Origin: CALCKU01 sp964571595
GTDB lineage: Bacteria > Pseudomonadota > Alphaproteobacteria > Caulobacterales > Maricaulaceae
Assembly (NCBI GenBank): GCA_964571595.1
Contig: CAZNCJ010000009.1
Span: forward strand, 1 to 50,552
DNA: 50,552 bases
Direction: 5' to 3'
Below the pieces are notes generated by a model. It was not told the DNA's origin. It did not search any database and saw only the letters and a list, made by a program, of their open reading frames with translations. Positions 18,590-26,477 of the stretch are shown here, piece after piece (the stretch's first letter is position 1; each line of letters opens with the position of its first letter). The translations under genes and the position numbers were made by a program.

Positions 18590-18618
18590 TATATAGGCCA
18601 GTTGCGAATGAATGTCAA
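18590..18618 (-). promoter_or_regulatory. bfd promoter, consensus, leaderless geometry
   Basis: On the minus strand TTGACA (18618-18613), 17 bp, TATATA (18595-18590), then AAGACC and the ATG of bfd. Transcription should begin at or next to the A of the start codon. A Fur-type palindrome covers the -35 and spacer. Confidence 0.68.
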
Positions 18619-18640
18619 TAACTTTGCGAATGACTTGCAT
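18602..18640. promoter_or_regulatory. Two Fur-type palindromes at the bfd promoter
   Basis: TTGCGAATGAATGTCAA at 18602-18618 and TTGCGAATGACTTGCAT at 18624-18640. They share TTGCGAATGA and are 22 bp apart, about two helical turns. The second has the core TGCGA-N5-TTGCA. The first overlaps the -35, as expected for iron-dependent repression of bfd; that role is inferred from known Bfd regulation. Confidence 0.6.
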
Positions 18641-18760
18641 AAACGTGATTAACAGAGGGTTAAGAAACGTGGTTAACAGGGTGTTAGGAAACGTGATTAA
18701 CAGAGGGTTAAGAAACGTGGTTAACAGGGTGTTAGGAAACGTGGTTAATGGGGGGTTAAC
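18641..18760. repeat. Five tandem 24-bp repeats containing CtrA-like boxes
   Basis: Five contiguous units start at 18641, 18665, 18689, 18713 and 18737, consensus AAACGTGRTTAACAGRGKGT then TARG. Units 1 and 3 are identical, as are 2 and 4, so the array grew by a 48-bp duplication. Each unit holds TTAA-N7-TTAR: exact TTAA-N7-TTAA in units 1, 3 and 5 (unit 5 reads TTAA-N7-TTAAC on both strands), one mismatch in 2 and 4. TTAA-N7-TTAAC is the CtrA consensus. The array lies between the cupin gene and the bfd promoter. Confidence 0.85.
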
Positions 18761-18763
18761 CCC

Positions 18764-19171
18764 TCACAGCCCTGCCGCATCTGCGAATGTCAACTCGCCA
18801 ATGACATTATAGTCCTTATCCAGCAGCTCTATCATAGCGGGGTCGCCGTGGCCGCGTACGCTGTAAAACACGACCGCGCCTTCAGGGCCGCCGCCTTCTA
18901 GGTGAGCATCGTTTTTAGCACCCGTAAAATACTGCCCCGCTTGGCGGCGCGAGCGCACAGACCCGTCATCTTCATACATAATCAACTCCCCAGAGAGGAT
19001 CAACATATTTGTCTGTGAGACATGACGGTGTAAGGCGACTTTCTGATTGGCGGGAAAACGAAATACGGCATCGACAATTTGGCGCTGCGCATCAATATCA
19101 AACACACAGACTTCAAGGCCCGCCACACCTGGAAAGGGTTTAAAGTCAATATTGGAAATATCCGTCTGCAT
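18764..19171 (-). CDS. Cupin-fold protein
   Basis: 135 residues, single conserved beta-barrel. The segment FRFPANQKVALHRHVSQTNMLILSGEL is the first cupin motif with metal-binding His residues, and the AGQYFTGAKNDAHLEGGGPEGAVVF segment is the second. Start chosen at ATG 19171, preceded by AAAGGTGG, instead of the GTG at 19183. A metal-bound cupin of the ChrR-C/dioxygenase-like type; reaction or ligand not known. The repeat array begins 3 bp after the stop codon. Confidence 0.75.
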   Translation of the reverse strand: MQTDISNIDFKPFPGVAGLEVCVFDIDAQRQIVDAVFRFPANQKVALHRHVSQTNMLILSGELIMYEDDGSVRSRRQAGQYFTGAKNDAHLEGGGPEGAVVFYSVRGHGDPAMIELLDKDYNVIGELTFADAAGL

Positions 19172-19306
19172 AATCAGTACCACCTTTCAGGCTGGAATTT
19201 ATGTCAAATTAATCTCTAATGCCAGCCATATCCTGATAAGAGCCATCATGCCTTCAAAAACATATAAAGACTTCACCCGCGCCCTCACATAGCTTAGAGA
19301 CTATCT

Positions 19307-20344
19307 ATGTCTGAACACACATCCTTAAATATTGCGATTTTCGGGGCCGGCTCCATTGGCTGCTATGTCGGGGGGCAGCTTGCTAGTACGGGGGCGCAGG
19401 TCACTTTTTTGGGTCGCTCCAGCTATCAAAAAGCCCTCACGGAAAACGGATTGACCCTGACCCATTTTAGCAAAGATCCGCTTATCATTCCGGCCAGTGG
19501 CTTTGCCTTTACACTTTCTCCCAAAGACATAGCCGGAGCAGATATTATATTAGTGTGCGTGAAATCCCAAGATAGCGCGGAGGCGGCGCGCGCGATTTTG
19601 CAACATGCCCGTCCAGACGCGGTGGTTATAAGTTTTCAAAACGGGGTCGGCAATAGCGAGACTTTACAGGAGATCCTGCCAGATCATATCGTTCTGGGAG
19701 CGGTTATCCCTTTTAATGTCACGGGCAAGGGCGCAGGCGTTTTCCATAGCGGCACTGACGGGGAGCTAACCATTGAAGCCCGTCCAAACCCGCTTTTGAC
19801 TGATTTGCAAAACGCTTTTCAGGCAGCGGGACAAGGCTGTATATTATCAGACGATATCAAAGCCGTACAATGGGGCAAATTGCTGGTTAATCTCAATAAT
19901 GCCCTGAACACATTAAGCGGTGGGACATTATATGAAGGGCTTATCCAGAGAAATTACCGCAAATCCATGGCCGATATGGTTGAAGAGGCTTACGACGTCT
20001 TAAAAGGTGCGGGTATCACACCGGCCCCTTTTGGGCAGGCCGACCCCGAGAAAATGATCAAAACCCTACGCCTTCCCAATATCGCCTATAAGACCATTAC
20101 GAATTCTATTGTGAAAATTGATAAACGGGCGCGCTCCTCTATGCTGGATGATCTGGAGGCGGGTCGCGCACCAGAAATAGATTATCTGCAAGGCGAAATC
20201 GTAAAGCTGGCGCGCAAAACGCAACAAAGCGCCCCGATTAATCAGGCGATATTAGACAAGGTAAAAGCCGTTTTTAAAACGGGTAACTCACCCAATTTAT
20301 CCGGCAAGGAGATTTATAAGATCATCCAAGCCGCGAAGTCTTAA
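19307..20344 (+). CDS. panE: 2-dehydropantoate 2-reductase family protein (PanE/ApbA)
   Basis: NADPH-dependent ketopantoate reductase of pantothenate/CoA synthesis, or a close relative. 345 residues: N-terminal Rossmann fold with FGAGSIGCYVGG, the VCVKSQD strand, a SFQNGVGN segment, and the C-terminal helical domain with the catalytic-Lys region AVQWGKLLVNLNNALNTLSG. The motifs fit the family well, but bacteria often carry several PanE-like reductases with other substrates, so the gene symbol is provisional. Stand-alone gene. Confidence 0.82.
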   Translation: MSEHTSLNIAIFGAGSIGCYVGGQLASTGAQVTFLGRSSYQKALTENGLTLTHFSKDPLIIPASGFAFTLSPKDIAGADIILVCVKSQDSAEAARAILQHARPDAVVISFQNGVGNSETLQEILPDHIVLGAVIPFNVTGKGAGVFHSGTDGELTIEARPNPLLTDLQNAFQAAGQGCILSDDIKAVQWGKLLVNLNNALNTLSGGTLYEGLIQRNYRKSMADMVEEAYDVLKGAGITPAPFGQADPEKMIKTLRLPNIAYKTITNSIVKIDKRARSSMLDDLEAGRAPEIDYLQGEIVKLARKTQQSAPINQAILDKVKAVFKTGNSPNLSGKEIYKIIQAAKS

Positions 20345-20416
20345 ACACGCAAAATTCTAAGGGATTTGCGACCCTGTTTTGCTATAGCCAAATCAGCTTT
20401 CATTTACGAGGTCTTG

Positions 20417-20431
20417 TTAAGCCTTCATTAA
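20417..20431. promoter_or_regulatory. CtrA-like box upstream of the RHH-like gene
   Basis: TTAA-GCCTTCA-TTAA is an exact TTAA-N7-TTAA. A one-mismatch copy, TTAA-TCTCTTG-ATAA, lies at 20508-20522. Both are in the 252-bp leader of the gene at 20597. Confidence 0.4.
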
Positions 20432-20596
20432 ACTCTGAAATTTTTAATACAGACGCTAAAATCGTCAAAACCCTATGGCCATTATCGCTTTCATTTTCAG
20501 GGCCTTGTTAATCTCTTGATAAGACATGGTGAAATTTGCTTTCATAATCACGCCCCTGTTTAGACTTCATAAACCATAATAGTTTATGACCGCATC

Positions 20597-21007
20597 ATGG
20601 CTTCCGCTTTGCAAAAGACACAGGCTATAGACTTATCCACCCATCGTCGCCCCAAACGCGAGGCGGGAAATTATAAGGCCGTTGAAATGCTTATCGAGCC
20701 CGGTGCAGAAAAGCTTTTAGAGGATATGGGGCGTCTGATGAAAAGTAAGGCCCGCTCCAAAGTGATAGACGCCGCGCTCACCCTTATACGCGAAAACCAT
20801 CATATCTCGGAGGTAAAGGCGTGGTTTTCCGAGCCTCGCTTTGCTCCGTCTCGGCGCACAACTATCCGTATCTCCAATGAAAATGCGCAATATCTCTCTT
20901 TCCTTGCCGCCCTCGTAGAAAAGGGTCGCCCCGCCATTCTTTTAGATTTGGTCTATTTTGCAGCGGTGAATTTAAGCCGCGAAGATTTGGAAAGCCTGCG
21001 CCACTAA
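20597..21007 (+). CDS. Small basic protein with two ribbon-helix-helix-like halves
   Basis: Not recognised as a named family. 136 residues. Each half shows a short strand followed by two helices: AVEMLIEPG plus helices through AALTLIREN, and RTTIRISNENAQ plus helices through VYFAAVNLS. This suggests a fused double ribbon-helix-helix DNA-binding protein, a guess from pattern only. It is preceded by 252 bp with a CtrA-like box, so a cell-cycle link is possible. No partner toxin gene is adjacent. Confidence 0.55.
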   Translation: MASALQKTQAIDLSTHRRPKREAGNYKAVEMLIEPGAEKLLEDMGRLMKSKARSKVIDAALTLIRENHHISEVKAWFSEPRFAPSRRTTIRISNENAQYLSFLAALVEKGRPAILLDLVYFAAVNLSREDLESLRH

Positions 21008-21139
21008 ACCCAACACCCGCACCGTGGAAATTGGGTAAAATGCAAATGACCCTAGCGGGATTTTAGGGGCTTTGGGCGACTTATCATCTGAACTTACATG
21101 CTGATTTGTAATTTATACGCGGCTCGGATAGGTTGAACC

Positions 21140-22369
21140 ATGCTTGAGCTTATATTCCAAACCCGCGATTTATCCTCCTTCATCCCCCAACTCACGCAGG
21201 GGCAATGGACACTCCATATCCTTATCTTCGGGTTAAACCTGCTCTTATTCCTATTTGCCACGCCCCTGCTTAAACTGATTGACCCGGATACAAAGCCGGC
21301 AAAAGTTCGGATGTTCCAAGGCTTGAACATTCTTTTTCTCGGCCTGCACGCAACAGATTTACTGCTGTTAGGGGCCAATAGTAATTACCAGCATTATTTC
21401 ATAAATCTTGGATATACGCTGGTCGTGATCTATTTAACCATGTTGATTTACAGCATTTTCGGGGCGCTGACCAAACGCCGCTTTGGGCGCAAAAAAACAG
21501 TGGATGAGAAAACCGTCTTTGTAGAGACCTATTCCTCCCGTCTTGTTAACCTCGTCATGCTGGTTATTATCTGGTTCACCGCCATTTATGCTCTCATTAA
21601 AATATGGGGCGCGGATAGTCTTTTAGAAACGACAGGTGTCTACGGAATAATCGCAGCATTCCTCGCCTTTACCAGCTCGATCTGGGCGCCAGACATCCTC
21701 AGCGGGCTTATCATTTTGAACTCGGATACGATTGAGGATGGTGACGTCGTTAAAATAGATGGTCATCCGAATGAATATGTGATTTCGCGTATTACCCTGA
21801 TCTATATGGTGCTCTATGATATAAGGCAGAACAACCGCGCCATTATCCGTAATTCCAAATTTATGGATCAACGTGTCGATAATTATTCGCGCGTGGCCAG
21901 TACGCGGGGCTTGCGCCAATCTATCGTCTATAAAATTGGCTACCCGCAATTTACCGGACACAGACAAGCCAGACTTGAACAGCTTGCCGCCTTTAAGAAA
22001 AATATTGATGATATGTTTTCCACCGCCAATGAGGCTTGTAAGGAAAAGGAAGATATCAAAATCAATGAGAGCAAACCCTTTGACTGGGCCTTAACCAGCA
22101 CGGGGGATTACGCGCTTGAATATACCTTATGGGTTTATCTGGAGCGCATACCCAGTACGAAAATTACCCGCGCAATCCGCCAACATCTGATCGGGACATT
22201 ATTTAAAGTCAATGAAGCTATTTATGATGCTTCCATCGCCGAAGATATTGATCTCTCAACACCGGATGTTTTATCGGTAAATGTCGCCAAGCCGCCTAGC
22301 CTTGCAACATCATCCCCTCCGGTAAAACAGGCTCCAAAATCCGCTAAGGGCGGTGATTTAATTGCTTAA
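21140..22369 (+). CDS. MscS-family mechanosensitive channel
   Basis: Inner-membrane channel of the MscS superfamily, 409 residues. Several hydrophobic helices lie at about 25-43, 58-78, 90-112, 135-157 and 168-190. The last, YGIIAAFLAFTSSIWAPDIL, is the pore-lining helix region, followed by the beta domain SGLIILNSDTIEDGDVVKI. The C-terminal cytosolic vestibule follows, then a Pro/Ser-rich tail. It should open on hypo-osmotic stress. Stand-alone, convergent with fabI (22 bp between stops). Confidence 0.88.
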   Translation: MLELIFQTRDLSSFIPQLTQGQWTLHILIFGLNLLLFLFATPLLKLIDPDTKPAKVRMFQGLNILFLGLHATDLLLLGANSNYQHYFINLGYTLVVIYLTMLIYSIFGALTKRRFGRKKTVDEKTVFVETYSSRLVNLVMLVIIWFTAIYALIKIWGADSLLETTGVYGIIAAFLAFTSSIWAPDILSGLIILNSDTIEDGDVVKIDGHPNEYVISRITLIYMVLYDIRQNNRAIIRNSKFMDQRVDNYSRVASTRGLRQSIVYKIGYPQFTGHRQARLEQLAAFKKNIDDMFSTANEACKEKEDIKINESKPFDWALTSTGDYALEYTLWVYLERIPSTKITRAIRQHLIGTLFKVNEAIYDASIAEDIDLSTPDVLSVNVAKPPSLATSSPPVKQAPKSAKGGDLIA

Positions 22370-22391
22370 TAAAACCTGCTTTTAGCGCTGG

Positions 22392-23246
22392 TTACTCTTC
22401 TATTCCCAGGCTGGATTTAAGCGGGCCTTCTTTGGGCATGCCAATAGCATGAAAACCGCCGTCAACATGGTGCGTCTCACCCGTACAAGACAAACCAAGG
22501 TCAGAGAGCAAATAAAGCGCAGCGCCCGCGACACCGACAGGGTCTGTATTATCCTGCATGGCGCTGGCAGCTTTGTTAAACCTAAACATATGACGTCCAG
22601 ACCCAATTCCGGCAGCTGCCAAGGTTTTAATCGGCCCGGCAGAAATCGCATTCACACGGATTTGACGAGGCCCCAGATCAGCAGCAATATAGCGCGTCGA
22701 GGCTTCAAGAGCGGCTTTGGCCACGCCCATGACATTATAATTGGGCACAACACGCTCAGAGCCTAAATAGGTCAATGTCACCATCGCCCCGCCGTCATTC
22801 ATAATATGGGAGGCCCGACGGGCCGCATCAACGAAACTATAGGCTGAAATATCTAGGGCGGATTTAAAACCCTCACGCGTGGTATTATCAACAAAAGAGC
22901 CTTCAAGCTGGTCTTTACCGGCAAAAGCAATTGCGTGCACCAGAAAGTCTATCTTACCCCAGGCTTGTTCGAGCGTATGGAAAGTCGCTTCCATTTGCTG
23001 GTCATTAGTGACATCACAATCACACAGGATAGGCTCTGCGTTTGAACCTTTTGGCTGCACGCTTTCAGCTAATGGCTTTACGCGGCGCAGTAATTTATCG
23101 CCCTGATAGGTAAAGGCCATCTCAGCGCCTTGGGCGGCTAATTGTCTGGCAATCGCCCATGCGATAGAGTTTTTATTCGCCACGCCCATTATAAGGCCGC
23201 GCTTACCAGCCATTAAATTGCCCGTCGGAAAAATCTGTTCAGTCAT
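22392..23246 (-). CDS. fabI: Enoyl-[acyl-carrier-protein] reductase FabI
   Basis: NADH-dependent reductase of the last step of each fatty-acid elongation cycle. 284 residues; divergent short-chain dehydrogenase with GVANKNSIAWAIA cofactor loop, catalytic Tyr160 and Tyr170, and Lys177 (Y-x6-K), and the SAGPIKTLAAAGI loop. Full length. It follows fabA-fabB on the same strand but is separated by 487 bp of structured non-coding DNA, so it probably has its own promoter or a leader. Confidence 0.96.
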   Translation of the reverse strand: MTEQIFPTGNLMAGKRGLIMGVANKNSIAWAIARQLAAQGAEMAFTYQGDKLLRRVKPLAESVQPKGSNAEPILCDCDVTNDQQMEATFHTLEQAWGKIDFLVHAIAFAGKDQLEGSFVDNTTREGFKSALDISAYSFVDAARRASHIMNDGGAMVTLTYLGSERVVPNYNVMGVAKAALEASTRYIAADLGPRQIRVNAISAGPIKTLAAAGIGSGRHMFRFNKAASAMQDNTDPVGVAGAALYLLSDLGLSCTGETHHVDGGFHAIGMPKEGPLKSSLGIEE

Positions 23247-23570
23247 AAAGTCTCACTTTCGCCTCCACGTCTAATCGTCTTGAGCTTAAAATACAATATT
23301 GCCGTGATATATTCTGCTTTTATGCTGAAATTTATTGTCAGGTCTTGCATATAAACACGCCAAAATACGTAATTTGAACATACTTTCACGGTCGGCTATA
23401 TATAGCCCCGTCAGGCGTATAGTGGTGAAAACATGGCTACTCACCACCTAAAGTCACCCAAATGCCAAAGCTTAAATTGCGACTTTACGTCGCTAAAATG
23501 CGGGTTTTATAGGAATTTACACGCCTAGATACAGCAGATGATAGATTATATCCTAGACCATATACATTAA

Positions 23571-23616
23571 TGCTATAATATAGCATTGACGCAAACTTAT
23601 ATGATACCTCATATAA
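23571..23616. promoter_or_regulatory. Two AT-rich palindromes in the fabB-fabI gap
   Basis: TGCTATA-A-TATAGCA at 23571-23585 and TTATATGA-TACC-TCATATAA at 23597-23616, both perfect. Their size and symmetry fit dimeric regulator sites; no regulator can be named. Confidence 0.4.
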
Positions 23617-23630
23617 ATTACGTTAATTTG

Positions 23631-23716
23631 CAGGTTGTGGACGTCTTTCTACTGTGCCCCGTAGAAACGACCACGACCTGTCCTTCGTTAAAGGGTCAGA
23701 CATAATCTGTGATCCC
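23631..23716. ncRNA. Structured RNA candidate: long hairpin plus second stem
   Basis: CAGGTTGTGG at 23631-23640 pairs with CCACGACCTG at 23671-23680 (one G-U). The inner segment CTTTCTAC pairs with GTAGAAA around a TGTGCCCC loop, giving a near-continuous 50-nt hairpin. A second imperfect stem, GGGTCAGA with TCTGTGATCCC, lies at 23693-23716. Strand is unclear and no poly-T tract follows on either side, so it is not an ordinary terminator. No match to 6S, SRP, tmRNA or RNase P cores was recognised. Confidence 0.35.
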
Positions 23717-23733
23717 AAATACGTGTATCGGAA

Positions 23734-24960
23734 TTAGACCTTCGAAAAAATTACACTGCCATTTGTGCCGCCAAATCCAAAACTATTGGACATAACAGAG
23801 TTAAGCGCCACTTGACGTGTCTCTTGTACGATATTGACGGGGGGTAATTCAGGATCAATTTCTGTAATATTTATACTTGGGGCAACAAAGCCCTGATCCA
23901 TCATAATCAAGCTATAAATCGTTTCCTGAACACCGGCAGCCCCCAGACTATGGCCTGTCATGGATTTGGTGGCAGAAATAAGCGGGCTTGTCTTATCCCC
24001 GAATACACGGGCTATCGCCTTGGTTTCGGCGACATCCCCTACCGGGGTCGAAGTGGCATGGGGATTGATATAGTCAATTTTATCAATCTTGCGGCTTGCC
24101 GCATCCTTTAGCGCCATATTCATGGCCCGCTCTGCCCCCTCACCGCTCGGCGCGACCATATCATAACCATCAGATGTGGCCCCGTAACCGGTGATTTCCG
24201 CATATATTTTCGCCCCGCGGGCTTTGGCGTGCTCATAGCTTTCCAAGACAACCATGCCGGCACCGCCCGCAATGACAAACCCGTCCCGACTGACGTCAAA
24301 AGCGCGACTGGCCGTATTCGGCGTATCATTATATTTGCTACTCATTGCGCCCATGGCATCAAAGAGAGAGGTGAGTGGCCATTCTATTTCTTCTCCCCCG
24401 CCAGCAAACATAACGTCCTGTTTGCCCCATTGGATTTGTTCACATGCCGCCCCGATACAATGCAGGGATGTCGTACATGCCGAGGTGATGGAGTAGTTCA
24501 CACCCTTGATTTTAAAATGGGTAGCAAGTGTGGCCGAAACGGTTGAGGACATGGCCTTTGGCACCGCAAATGGCCCGATACGTTTCGGGCTGGTATTTTT
24601 ACGGGTTATGTCAGCCGCGCGTACGATTTCTAAAGCGGACGGCCCGCCAGAACCCGCAATAATGCCCGTGCGCGGATTTGAAATCATCTCTTCTTCCAGT
24701 CCGGCATCTTCAATGGCTTCCATCATCGCAACAGCCGACCATCCCGCCGTATCCGCCATAAAACGAAAAGAGCGCTTGGGGACATGTTCCTTGGCAATCA
24801 ATGTCGGGCGGCCAGAAATTTGCGAGCGAAAGCCCATCTCTGTCTGGGCCTCATCTGTCCGTATTCCCGAACGACCGGCTTTTAAGCTCTCAGTGACTTC
24901 CGAGACATTATTGCCAATACAGGATACGATACCCAGACCTGTTACAACAACACGCTGCAT
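23734..24960 (-). CDS. fabB: 3-oxoacyl-[acyl-carrier-protein] synthase I FabB
   Basis: Condensing enzyme needed for elongation of unsaturated acyl chains. 408 residues, thiolase fold with the Cys-His-His triad: Cys162 in ITSACTTSLHC, His in NPHATSTPVGD, and His in KSMTGHSLGAAG. Its stop-to-stop arrangement with fabA (fabA ends at 24961, one base from the fabB ATG) shows tight coupling. The fabA neighbour supports FabB rather than FabF. Confidence 0.96.
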   Translation of the reverse strand: MQRVVVTGLGIVSCIGNNVSEVTESLKAGRSGIRTDEAQTEMGFRSQISGRPTLIAKEHVPKRSFRFMADTAGWSAVAMMEAIEDAGLEEEMISNPRTGIIAGSGGPSALEIVRAADITRKNTSPKRIGPFAVPKAMSSTVSATLATHFKIKGVNYSITSACTTSLHCIGAACEQIQWGKQDVMFAGGGEEIEWPLTSLFDAMGAMSSKYNDTPNTASRAFDVSRDGFVIAGGAGMVVLESYEHAKARGAKIYAEITGYGATSDGYDMVAPSGEGAERAMNMALKDAASRKIDKIDYINPHATSTPVGDVAETKAIARVFGDKTSPLISATKSMTGHSLGAAGVQETIYSLIMMDQGFVAPSINITEIDPELPPVNIVQETRQVALNSVMSNSFGFGGTNGSVIFSKV

Positions 24961-25482
24961 TTATGCCTCTCCATCTTCGGGAACAAACAAGCCAACACGC
25001 AGGTCCTTTGACTTGTATATCAATTCATCATCAGCAAACATTCTGCCGTCGGCTATACCTAAAACAAGTCGGCGCCGAATAACACGTTTTATATCGATTT
25101 CGTAACGCACTTTTTTAACATCGGGTGTAACTTGACCGGTGAATTTCACTTCCCCGACACCCAAAGCGCGTCCGCGCCCCGGCGAGCCTGACCAGCCAAG
25201 CCAGAACCCGACCAATTGCCACATCGCATCCAGACCCAGACAACCCGGCATAACAGGGTCGCCGCTAAAATGGCACTCAAAGAACCACAAGCTGGGGTCC
25301 ACATCCAATTCGGCAATGATCTTGCCTTTATCATAATCCCCGCCCGTTTCGGAAATATGATCTATCCGGTCGAGCATTAACATGGGCGGCAGAGGTAATT
25401 TTGCATTACCTTGTCCAAAGAGGCTATGCGTGCCGCTTTCGATCAAGTCATCATAATCATATGAAGATTGGATTTTTTTCAT
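24961..25482 (-). CDS. fabA: 3-hydroxydecanoyl-[acyl-carrier-protein] dehydratase/isomerase FabA
   Basis: Dehydrates 3-hydroxydecanoyl-ACP and isomerises the trans-2 to cis-3 enoyl chain, starting anaerobic-type unsaturated fatty acid synthesis. 173 residues, hot-dog fold, with active-site His71 in ECHFSGDPVMPG and Asp85 in LGLDAMWQ. First gene of fabAB. I saw no irr/fur-type regulator gene upstream, which often neighbours this operon in other alphaproteobacteria. Confidence 0.97.
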   Translation of the reverse strand: MKKIQSSYDYDDLIESGTHSLFGQGNAKLPLPPMLMLDRIDHISETGGDYDKGKIIAELDVDPSLWFFECHFSGDPVMPGCLGLDAMWQLVGFWLGWSGSPGRGRALGVGEVKFTGQVTPDVKKVRYEIDIKRVIRRRLVLGIADGRMFADDELIYKSKDLRVGLFVPEDGEA

Positions 25483-25610
25483 GGAATAGACCCTGTTTTC
25501 GAGTGCAGGATAAACTATGACTGCGTAAACTCAAGTGATCTTAAACAGAAATACGCGGTTTGTTGGGTACAATTTCACCAAGGCGTCTAAACTATCATCA
25601 AAGCCTTGCT

Positions 25611-26216
25611 TTAAAGGGGCATTGCTCCCCAAAAATAAGCAGCTTTGGCCCAACCTTTATGGCCGTTTTGCGATCTGAACTTACACCACCCCTGCCCGTC
25701 ACAACTCTCAAGCTTTAACAAAGCCTGCGCGGCAATTACGGCCTCTATGCGCGAGCCTTGATCGGCGCGCCTATAAAGGGATGTTTCTTCCAAGGCCAGC
25801 ACCATACGCTCGCCCGACAATGCCGGCTTATGTATCCAGCTTTCATCGCCGTGAATATCTCGAACTTTTCGCCAAAATTCTGTTTCGGCCACAACAATAA
25901 GAGGCAGGCCGCGGCGACGATATTGCCACGCCACAGAATGTCCGAGGCTTGGCCCCGTCCGTCCATTTACGGTTCCGACCTTTAAAGACACATAGCGCGG
26001 CACCGCAAAGCCCGATGGGGTTTCACTCGGGGCGACCTTATGAAAATTATCACCGCGGGGTAAATCAGCTTCAAGCTGTGTAAACCGGGTAGGTTGAAGG
26101 TGCGGGTCTGACGGCGCATTTTGTGCAAAAGCCGGAGACAGAGCCGCGAGGCTGATGCTCGTAAAAATCAGACATGTCGTCAAAATTTTCAATCCAATAT
26201 CCCGCCAATATTCCAT
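25611..26216 (-). CDS. Secreted bacterial SH3 domain protein
   Basis: 201 residues. An N-terminal signal peptide ends near AFAQ (about residue 32). The mature part has two SH3-like modules: RYVSLKVGTVNGRTGPSLGH to VRDIHGDESWIHKP, then an ETSLYRRADQGS module ending GWCKFRSQNGHKGW. This is the pattern of the SH3/DUF1058 periplasmic proteins often found divergent from a 2-hydroxyacid dehydrogenase in alphaproteobacteria, as here. Presumably binds cell wall or a protein partner; not established. Confidence 0.8.
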   Translation of the reverse strand: MEYWRDIGLKILTTCLIFTSISLAALSPAFAQNAPSDPHLQPTRFTQLEADLPRGDNFHKVAPSETPSGFAVPRYVSLKVGTVNGRTGPSLGHSVAWQYRRRGLPLIVVAETEFWRKVRDIHGDESWIHKPALSGERMVLALEETSLYRRADQGSRIEAVIAAQALLKLESCDGQGWCKFRSQNGHKGWAKAAYFWGAMPL

Positions 26217-26477
26217 TATGGCTTAACGGTCCCACATGGCGCCCGTTCAGGCTTTGTGTAACAAAGCTCTAAATGAGAAGTAAATTTTTACAAATTTACC
26301 GCTATTAACAGGATTTTTGGATTATTTATGGCCCTATAGCGAGAGTTACGGTTAAATAAGTAAACAATCGCAATGCACGCTTGATAAGTGTGGTAATGCT
26401 GCCCAAAAAAGACTATATTCAAATAGTGAGTCTCACAGGTAAAGCCGCCCTGAAGGACCAAAGGAATAAGAGCCCTT

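Larger units (their letters stand above)
23247..23733. other. 487-bp gene-free stretch between fabB and fabI
   Basis: No open frame with coding character. AT-rich with many inverted repeats: GTGGTGA (23422-23428) with TCACCAC (23441-23447), GCGAC-N5-GTCGC (23479-23493), and the palindromes and hairpins listed separately at 23571-23716. It must contain the fabI promoter on the minus strand and the end of the fabB transcript. Confidence 0.7.

Noticed and set aside
18641..18760. Possible CRISPR array
   Set aside because: The units are contiguous with no variable spacers, and no cas gene is near.
18612..18812. Plus-strand frame with eight-residue repeats (NVINRGLR, NVVNRVLG)
   Set aside because: The periodic peptide is only the 24-bp repeat read in one frame; it has no ribosome site and runs into the cupin gene.
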